Below, piece after piece: positions 55,664 to 64,000 of a DNA stretch of 64,000 nucleotides (its first letter is position 1; each line of letters begins with the position of its first letter). Source of the DNA: Phialocephala subalpina (lineage: Eukaryota; Ascomycota; Leotiomycetes; Helotiales; Mollisiaceae); contig FJOG01000005.1 of NCBI GenBank assembly GCA_900073065.1, forward strand, positions 434,001-498,000, in the 5' to 3' direction. A program made the translations under genes and the position numbers. The notes under the pieces are model-generated. The model saw only the letters and a list, made by a program, of their open reading frames with translations, did no database searches and had not been told where the DNA came from.

Positions 55664-57533
55664 CTTACCCCCCTTTGACCCTCGCTTCGTCTGTGCGAGC
55701 CTGGATCGCCCCCCCCCTGGCCGCAGCCGACAGCCAGTTTCAGACTCCCCTGCCGAAACTCCTCGCTTGTCTGACCCCTGGGGCTCTCCACAAATAACGA
55801 CGACCGCTCATGATTCCGACCGACACTTTGAAACTTTGGATGTGGGCAACGACCAGACATCACTCAGCACTGCCTGCGCACTCCTCCCGTTGTGCAGAAG
55901 GCCACGACTGTTCGTCCACTACGAATATCCTCGAGTTCAAGAATAACTTGGCCAAGCTGGTGCTTCTCGTTTAGCTGGACAGCTGGCGGTTTTTGCCACT
56001 CGATGAGCAAGAAGTCTCGATGATGTACTCCACTGTCGTCAATATGAGGGCTGATATTGCTTGTTGTACAAGTCGCAACATCCGGGGAGGACCCTAGACA
56101 CACTTGAAGATCCTCAAACGGACCCGATCTTGCGACCAAACAGCCATCCCGGATGGCCGCTGTTGGTTGGTTGTCAGACGAGAGGAGGAGGACAACGCCG
56201 CGTCTGATTGGCACGAGTTTATTTCAGGCTGCTGACCCACGATAAGTCAGTCCCAGACGTTACAAAACTCACCTGCTGCGCTTGTCTGTGAACGTGAGTG
56301 GCAGCAGCTTCTGCAGAGCTTTTCGATGCCTCTTCCAGACGTGCTCGGTGGGTGGTGGGCCAGATGCATCATATATTCCCTCAGCCTGCCCTTCTAAGCC
56401 TGGCTTACCCCAGATAAGGTTCGATGTCGTGCGGTGGCGCTGGGTTGAGACAAGACAAGCCACCCCCTTCTAGACTGCTGGATGAACACATCGCGGTTCT
56501 GTTCATGATTATGATACAAGCCAGGGTGCCGGTTTTCTCGGATGGGATTAGACCAGCTCGCTGCGTGCCCACTCGCACTCCTTGGTAGGGCTCGGGTTTT
56601 GATACCGCACCCGCACTTGGACTTCTGCAGTGGCTGCTCACTCAGGACGAAAGCCACTACTCTGTCCGAGTTCATCATCACACAGACATCAGTCTCCAGC
56701 TCTGAAAAGTACCCTGGTAAACAATACCCTACCCTATGCTCCCCCAATCCTGGCTCCCTACTGCCAAGCCTGCTCGGCCAGGCGTGCTTCCTGACCTCAC
56801 CACACATCCACACAAGTTTGGGAAGTCTGGGAGGTTTGGCTTGTATCAGGAACACGGACATGGGTGACATCCCGATCCCGGACAAGCCTGTTAACTGGAG
56901 CCCGCCGCCGCAGGCCTCCCTCGACTACGAACGTACTTCTTCTCTTATACCTCTAGGGTCAAGCACTGCCCCTCTTCCACCCTTTCGCGTCGTCCCAATC
57001 GCAGCTCTTCCTATTCTATTCGACCAGTCACTCCTTTACGGTCTTTTTTAATTTCGCTTTCCTCTGCTCTATATACTGGGAGCTGGCTCTCATCTACATC
57101 AAGCCAGGCTGCGCAGATCCCCAAACGAGTTTGTTTCTATACTTCTGCATAGTCAACTCATCACACTCATTTCCGCCGCCACCGCACATACCAATCTAGT
57201 AATTCATACCCACATCCTCACCGCGAGGCATCGTTGTCCAATTTCGTTTCACAGAGAGCACCACAGAAACTCTACGCATTCCTTACCTCCTGGGAGAGCA
57301 GTGGGCAGTATAACACTTTGAGTTGCACATCCTCCGATCATATCACGTCTGGTATGTTACATGCCCACATTCCGCCCTGCTCCATTCCTTCCGATCCTCC
57401 GACTTGGTGGGTCCTGAACTCGAATATCTTCTTCATAACTCTTCACAAGAGTTAGTTCGGCTGACGACGTTGTTCCCAGGCCTGACGTATCGGCTCTGGG
57501 TCTTGATCGATAAACGTGGACGACTCCTTCGTC

Positions 57534-59619
57534 ATGGACAACAACCAGGCGCAATTGTGAGCCGCTCCCTATCACTGCCCCTCGTCTGTATCATTACTTA
57601 CATCCAACCTCAGTCGCCAACAAATACAAACACCCTCCTTTACATTCAACCCCAACAACAAGTTTAGAAGAGATCATCCTCCTAGATCATTCCCCGCGGT
57701 CACCATGAACTCAAATGAGATGTCTATGAAGACGGAGGCAGTTGGATTAGGGATGTGGTCATCGTCGACAACACCTCAAAGCGTGACGAGACCTCGACCA
57801 GCAACGATACACGAGACAGGATTCTCTTATTGCATGCCGGAGGAGTACAACTCATTGCCAGCTTGGGATTCGTCAACTATGCCCACGCAACCGTTCCACG
57901 ATGGCCTTCCTCAGACTTACTCGGTACAACAGGATTTCTATCCTCCTTCGAGTTCGGGCGGCGAGAGCAAAACCTTCAGGCCGCAGAGGCAAGGCATTTA
58001 CGGAACGCCCTTCCTCACCGAGGTCTCAGATGGTTGGCAACAGAAGCCATGCGACGAAGGAATCGACCTCCAGGGTCTCGACACAGATATGAATATGGGA
58101 CAACCTTTTTCATCTGACGAAAGTGCGCCAATCCTCGACCTGAGGTATCCTGGACCTGGAATGGACAGCGATCGTCTCAGCCTTGAGCAGTCGTACAGCT
58201 CTAGGCGTATGTCTGGCTCATCGTTCACCATGTCGACAACAGGAGCGCTATCTGAGATGCCTTCATACGAAGACTTTTCAGCGACATTATCAGAAGCGCC
58301 TTCCTTCAGCTCAGACTACCCACCGCCATCGAACCGGAACTCTCTGATGTCTTCAACCCAGCTTTCGCCTGTCGCATCGCCAAGGATGACACCTCAAAAC
58401 AGATCTGAACTTGTTCGAACACAGAGCCGTGGACGAGCATCTCCCTCGCCAAGACCAAGCATGCGATCAGCGCCATACACCATGGATAGTACTCGCAGCA
58501 AGAGATGGTCAACTGGATCGTATGCTCCATTACCGAATCGACGGCCATCACCTTTCGTCTATCACCAAGGACACGAGGTTTTCACACCTCACCCACCAAG
58601 GATGTCATCGCGACACTCATCACCAACATTACCAAACGCTCAGCTTCCCCTGAACCTGAGTAACTTGCAGCAAACGCAACAACAACATCCATTTCTTATG
58701 TCAAACAATGCCGGCTTCCACCGAAACAGTATGCTTCTCCCGTCACACAACTACCATGAACCCCACCAATTTGAGACACCTCCACCTCTTCTCTCCCATG
58801 GACTCTTCCGCATGCTTCAAAGCAATGCAGACCCACACTCCTTACACTCACACTACACGGATCTAAGCGACCCACCAGACCTCTACGCCTCCCTCAACGA
58901 AGAGCAAGTCCCGCCACCACCCGAGGACATGAACCCGAGCGACCCGGATCTCATCCCACATGAGCAAGAACTCCGTTTTGACGGCGACTTGTACACACCT
59001 CGTTGGGTGCGCGGTCACGGGAACAAGCGCGAAGGCTGGTGCGGGATTTGCAAACCGGGCCGTTGGCTCGTACTCAAGAACAGCGCTTTCTGGTACGACA
59101 AAAGTTTCACGCACGGCATCAGTGCGGCAACCGGCAGTCCATTCCAGGAACCTCAAGAAACGCGACGAATGGATGGAAATCCAGATGTTTGGGAAGGACT
59201 ATGCGGGAGTTGTAACGAGTGGGTTGCGTTAGTGAGTTCGAAGAAGAAAGGCACAACCTGGTTCAGGCATGCGTACAAGGTATTTTCGCTGCCCCTTTTT
59301 CTAGCGAGATGAAACTAACAGAACAAAGTGCCATACGCATCCCAAAATCAAAGATGCGCCCAAACGCCGCCGAGAAAGCAGTCACACCCGCGCACTAGGC
59401 GCATCTCAGATGGCGAAACCCAAGACTGAGATCCCGACAACGCCTCAAATGACGCCAAGCAGCTCAATCACCAACACGCCTGCTACAGGGATGATAGGAC
59501 AACATCAACATCAACATCAGCATCAGAATCATGGGCAACATCAACAGGCGCCTCCGATGTCAGCATCAAGCCAGCAAAAGACATTCTCACCGCTTGAGAG
59601 TCTGTCGACTATGATATAA
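57534..59619 (+). CDS. Rua1-type zinc-binding transcriptional regulator
   Basis: Three exons: 57534-57556, 57614-59279 and 59329-59619, giving 659 residues. The short first exon (MDNNQAQ) joins in frame through a 57-nt intron to FRQQIQTPSFTFNPNNKF and on to the ATG at 57705, which would otherwise look like the start. Residues 40-440 are Ser/Pro/Gln-rich and disordered. The C-terminal domain is the Rua1 C-terminal type (formerly DUF4451): DGDLYTPRWVRGHGNKREGW, CGICKPGRWLVLKNSAFWYD, then LCGSCNEWV and, across the last intron, WFRHAYKCHTHPK. These C/H pairs should bind zinc. A His/Gln repeat lies near the end. The founding member regulates a glycolipid gene cluster in Ustilago; here the target is unknown. 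The long leader suggests developmental control. Confidence 0.88.
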
Positions 59620-62221
59620 TGTCTCTTTTGTTTTTCACATCTATCTCGATATCTCATCACTCGTTACTCGGCTGCATTCATGGATCATGGAAAGCGGGGA
59701 AATTGGAAGGAAAGGAGAAAGGAGCGGAGTTGGAGGCGGTCATCGACATCAACACAACACAATTATAGACTAATTGCTCGCAAGTTGCTGCAATTTTTTG
59801 TTACGAAATCGATTTCGATTTGGGCGGGCGAATTCATGAATTTACGACCTGAATAAGGGAAATTGGCGAGTGCGTTTTGCCTGCTTCAAAAGTACGGCGG
59901 CAAAGGCATGAATAATGCAAAAAGTATATATGAGGCAGGCGTGGCAGAGTAGTTTCCTGTCGAGGCTGCATTCATGGTATATATATACTGTAGTAGATAG
60001 CTTTAATGACAGATTATGATCTATGGACTCCTCGGAACTTGACTTTTGATATCTACTTTTTTTCTACTTTTGGGCTCCTCGAGTCCTCACTTGGTTGTTT
60101 GGTTTGACTTCAATGGAAGATGCTAGAAAAGCAAATAAATTTTCAAACCCAGTAAGAAATGTTTCTCCAACTACCTACGCGCTGACAATGTTTCCGTCTC
60201 ACAAGTGAACCAGGTCTTGCTCACCACACTCCCAAACCAGCCTGCCAAGCACAGCGTAGTCCCTGTATGTTCAAACTCCAGTATGGTGCGATTTGCAGTT
60301 TGACGTCTCACAAAGTCTCGGGACTACACTGGATGGGAATCATATTCACAATGCTTGGAACGCTCTGCCTTTGCTTCGTTAAGCTTAAAGACAAACCTTG
60401 GTTAGCCGCTCAGATGCTTCACTCCAAATTGTCGTATTCGTTCGTTGGGGGAAACTTGACACGAATATGATACATCAAGGGGTGAGGAAGGTTTGAGGAC
60501 TTCTAGAAGAATAAAACGGGGCTATAGGGCGACGGATGGGCAGGAGAAAGTTAGGGGATGATCTGAGGTGCATTTGAATGCTTGTGCTGATGAGTATGAG
60601 TCTGCTGACAATTCTTGAGGAAGAGGGTCTGTGGGCTAGATGGAGGAGGATGTGGTTGAGGATATGGATTGAGTTGGGTTTGGCTTCAGGTTATGCGGTA
60701 GGATGCTTGGCGGGAATGAGGAATGCGCGTACGTGCGGGTGTTGCAGGATGGAGAGTGACGGTGATGTGCGGTGATCTGATGTGGTGATATGGAGGTTGA
60801 GTCAGTTGTCTTGATGGAGGATGCGGACCGAGGTGGACGAGACGGAACTATCTGATCGAGGGATCAGATTACCGAGGCAGGAAAGCGCAAGTGTCGTTGC
60901 ACTGCGGGTAAGAATTGAGGATCGCGAGATTTGATTTTGAGGAGGCTGATGGAACTGGTTTTGAGTCAGAGTCTTGGAGGGATGTTCCCTTTGCGACGAG
61001 ACGTCAAAGTCACCAAGTAGCTTTTGGATATCCAAGGTGATTCGCGAGTGGATGGAAAAGGATGAAGACAGACGACGGACGTTTTCCCCAAACTCAAATT
61101 CGTGCTGGCTGAAGTTTGCTGAGTTCTCTAGCACGTTGTTAACCGGGTTCTCAAATGTGAGAGTCGTCAGCCTGTTTTACCCGTTTTTTGACTTCATCGC
61201 GACAGAGCACGGGAAGTACTATGAAAGGTTCCCTCGGAACTTTAGTCGGTTTTGACTGTTCTCTTGCTTTGTTCCTGGCCCTAGAAACAGAAGCGCAAGC
61301 GCCCGACTTCCTGGCATCGGCAATTCTGGCTTTTGTGAAGGGAGATTCCTGACATCCCTGCTGAAGGAACGGCATTTTGAAATATATCTCAACACCTGAC
61401 CCGTTCAGAAGGCTGAGTAACAATTGACGAGAAGACGAAAGGCCAGCAATCATATTTGGAATTATTGCAACGTTGGAAACTTTTATGGCGCCATAGACAT
61501 GCAAAGAAAATCAGTACTTGATGCGATGGCATTACAGGTGTCGCGTGATCATAAAGCACGTGACTATCGCCAAAAATTGCTCTCGTCGTCACGGCTCTTG
61601 CGCTGGAATGACGCTAAAACTCGTTTGCGAGAAGCTTGCAGCTGTCGAGATAAGATAGAGTCCGAAGAAACGAAGCGGTGTCCAAGGAAGAAGCTGGATC
61701 TCTCATATCTTTTGGGCTTCCTCAGTTCTGGTATCGATTGGAACGGCAAATGATGGCGGATTGGATGACGCAACTGACTGGCTGAGAGAAAGATCAGTAT
61801 TTCATGCATCAATGGCCTCAAGCGGGTCGGCCGATGTTCATCATGGTAGCGAGCATTTTGGCGTCTCACTCCTGGGCTGAAGCCTGATGTTGGTAAGATC
61901 GAGCGAGGTTCGGTAGGGTTTCTTCAGGAGACGAGAGGTTGAGAAGGGACAGTCATGATTCGCTGGAGAGGAGGCTGCTTGAATACCGAGTACAGTACTG
62001 CTCAGGGGTCGTCCTTGAGAGAAAGAAGGATGGCTGCTTGCGCTTTTACTGCCGGCCATTCAATCGTCGGACTCTCAAGCCTCTTGTGACGCATAGTTTG
62101 CTGTTCTTGGGTCTTGGAGCCATGAATGGGATGATGATGTCTTGCTGAGTCGGCTTCTTATGTCCATTCTGGAGGGGGGTCTTTGTTTGTGGTGTGATTC
62201 GCCAGCGATTCGAGAAGTAGT

Positions 62222-62262
62222 GATTCGATTTGATTTGATTTGATTTGATCTGATCTGATCTA
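62222..62262. repeat. GATTT/GATCT pentanucleotide microsatellite
   Basis: About five GATTT-type units followed by three GATCT units, with one variant unit at the start (GATTC). Confidence 0.85.
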
Positions 62263-62849
62263 CTTCGTATTGCTTGCGGCATCCAACAACCTTAAAAGTG
62301 GCAGCGCAAGATGATCGTCACTTTGAGTCGTTGTCGGTGGTGGAAATATTGAATCAGGAATATGCGGAGGAGAGGGGAATGAGGGACTGAATCTGGTTTA
62401 GGAAAGCTCGGGGCAGGGAATGGCCAGACGGAGCCATTGTTCAGCCTGACCGCCTGTGAGCTCAGACGCATGTGGAGACATCTCACTCGAACGAGCTGTT
62501 CAGAGACGACGACGAGGACACTCAGATGCAGGTGAATGCATGATGCAGCTGTCAAAAAGAAATCAAATTGACTCGATCACAAGAAAGGGGTCGACGCTGG
62601 ACAAAGCTCCAGGTCACATCAAGCTTAATTACGGAGTATATGCAGAGCTCACGCAGGTACGAAAGACAGTCGAGTCGCTCGGATAGACAATCTGGTCGTT
62701 CGGATAGATACCTCTACTTAAGATCGCTGGCAGAAAATACGGCCCTGGGGCTGACCTGATGAAGTTGGAGGAAGGTCCTGTACAGTACGTAACCTTACCA
62801 ACTTCCAAGTCGAGCCAAACCACTCGTCGTGCCTCCTTCTTGCCTTCTT

Positions 62850-62870
62850 GATACATGATACATGATACAT
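62850..62870. repeat. GATACAT heptanucleotide repeat (three units)
   Basis: Three perfect adjacent GATACAT units in the gene-free right end. Confidence 0.85.
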
Positions 62871-62944
62871 AGCCAGCCCGCTACTCGGCCAAGCTCTCCC
62901 ACCAGCTCCTTCTCTCCCGCCTCTCTTGACCTATGTAAATTCAA

Positions 62945-62963
62945 TGTACTGTACTGTACTGTA
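62945..62963. repeat. TGTAC pentanucleotide repeat
   Basis: Three TGTAC units plus TGTA; the repeat is nearly self-complementary. Confidence 0.85.
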
Positions 62964-64000
62964 AATTCACATGCAGTAGCGACGACGATATCGTCAAAGC
63001 AGAACCCAAACAGAGGCTCCGAGTCCTAACATTCTGCCCCCGACACTCTTCTATCACTTTTACTCGCCACACCGTTCAGGCACAATTAAACATTTTCCAT
63101 CTGATCTTCAGCCCTCGCTGACTACTGCATACGAGTGCAGGTTCCATCTGGCGGCCTGCAAACCCGGCTCGTCGCTCGAATGCCTTGATATTGAACGACG
63201 CCGTTCATCCACTATGTGCCACTTCCCACCACACTACGATAAAAACCGCCGTGCTTGAGATAATAATCCTGGGGCCAGAAACTGTGCGTTTGTCGGGACC
63301 CGCTACAATCCCTGGTCCTTTTCTGCTGTACTCCTTCTCATGTTCAACCACGAAGATTCGAAATTTCCAGCAGTGATCGTGTGCCTCAACGACCGTCCTT
63401 CGGCTTCCTGAGTACAGCTTGCATATTTTCGAATAATAACACCAGCTTTTGTGTCTTGCATTACCGGCCCACCGAGGATATTTCTGGACAGGGACGGGTC
63501 AACGCAAGCTGGACGTTTTGCGCTTACCTGTTGACTTGAAGCCCCCGCGCTGTTGCACTGGCCGTTATCTTCACTGGTAGTCCAAATCGATCCTCTGCCT
63601 CCTGATGCTGACCACTGACTCTATCGAACTCTAGGAATCGTACACAAAGTTCAACGAATTTAAGCTTGGCATGCTGTGAACATTTTCTGTGCCTCGGACC
63701 CCACAACCAAATTCCCCGAGCTCCCTCATTCCTCACTCGTCAACGCCAGACTTACATGATATACGATTCGAAGACAATTGCTGGATCGAGCTTTGACATT
63801 GGGAGACTGCGAAGGCGGTTGTGGATATTGGCCAGAGACCCGAGGAAACAAATACAAAGGAAGGCTCTACACTAGCAATTGTGCAGGCAACAGTCCCGCC
63901 TTGGGCCTCTGCCGTACAATAGCTAGTCAACTGCTATGAGTTGGGATCAACAGGCATACAGGTATGGCATGAGTCTTCAACCCGAGCGTAGACATTCAGG

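Larger units (their letters stand above)
54314..57533. other. long upstream region of the Rua1-type regulator gene
   Basis: About 3.2 kb without a supported gene. It holds two short tandem repeats (55424-55465 and 55639-55663), a nine-base C run at 55709-55717, and a pyrimidine-rich stretch from about 56930 that is likely leader sequence. Open frames of up to 169 codons (for example 56542-57051) lack credible features. Confidence 0.45.
59620..64000. other. gene-free right end of the window
   Basis: About 4.4 kb. The first part is the 3' flank of the Rua1-type gene. I find no frame with domains, paired exons or coding composition. Several microsatellites occur between 62220 and 62965. CT-rich stretches near 62880-63120 could belong to the promoter of a plus-strand gene beginning outside the window. 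Confidence 0.4.

Noticed and set aside
56542..57051. Plus-strand 169-codon frame upstream of the Rua1-type gene
   Set aside because: Lies in pyrimidine-rich leader-like sequence, has a matching antisense frame of similar size, and no domain.
1..64000. tRNA genes, CRISPR arrays, bacterial-type operons and intact transposable elements
   Set aside because: A read-through for tRNA-like internal promoter words, regular spaced repeats and transposase motifs found none that held up; a tRNA scan could still find a divergent one.

Overview
The window is nuclear DNA of a filamentous ascomycete (Pezizomycotina; a leotiomycete is my best guess, from general protein style only). The signs are short spliceosomal introns of about 47-110 nt with CTAAC/CTAAT-type branch sites, genes on both strands without operons, fungal families (DUF2985, 2EXR, Rua1-type regulator, fungal ferric reductase, Stm1), and no sign of transposases, rRNA or tRNA.

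Left part (1-23 kb): the C-terminal end of an unrecognised protein runs off the left edge. It is followed by an FHA-forkhead transcription factor (Fkh type), a decayed unknown gene (about 4.15-5.05 kb), the translation/mitochondria factor Clu1 on the minus strand, a divergent 980-residue unknown protein, a 3.3-kb empty stretch, a ferric-reductase-type oxidoreductase, a Yippee zinc protein, a zinc alcohol dehydrogenase, and the tRNA-splicing endonuclease subunit Sen15.

Middle (23-42 kb): a DUF2985 membrane protein, a DMT/SLC35F-like transporter, a short-chain dehydrogenase, and a large secreted Ser/Thr-rich protein. Then come three tandem BTB/POZ genes on the minus strand, all broken by stops or frameshifts, and an Stm1/SERBP1-type ribosome-associated protein in five exons.

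Right part (42-64 kb): an AP-1-like bZIP factor, a Ser/Pro-rich basic protein, a LIM-domain protein, a 2EXR-type gene with two in-frame stops, a Pro-rich protein with a conserved-looking C-terminal helix, and a Rua1-type regulator whose first coding exon is only 23 nt. The last 4.4 kb hold no gene I can support.

Most genes are unrelated housekeeping or regulatory loci; I see no biosynthetic cluster. The less ordinary content is the decaying BTB family, three probable GC-AG introns with a probable 10-nt microexon, and several genes whose breaks look like recent loss. Exon limits were derived by hand from splice motifs, reading phase and family resemblance; no RNA or alignment was available.
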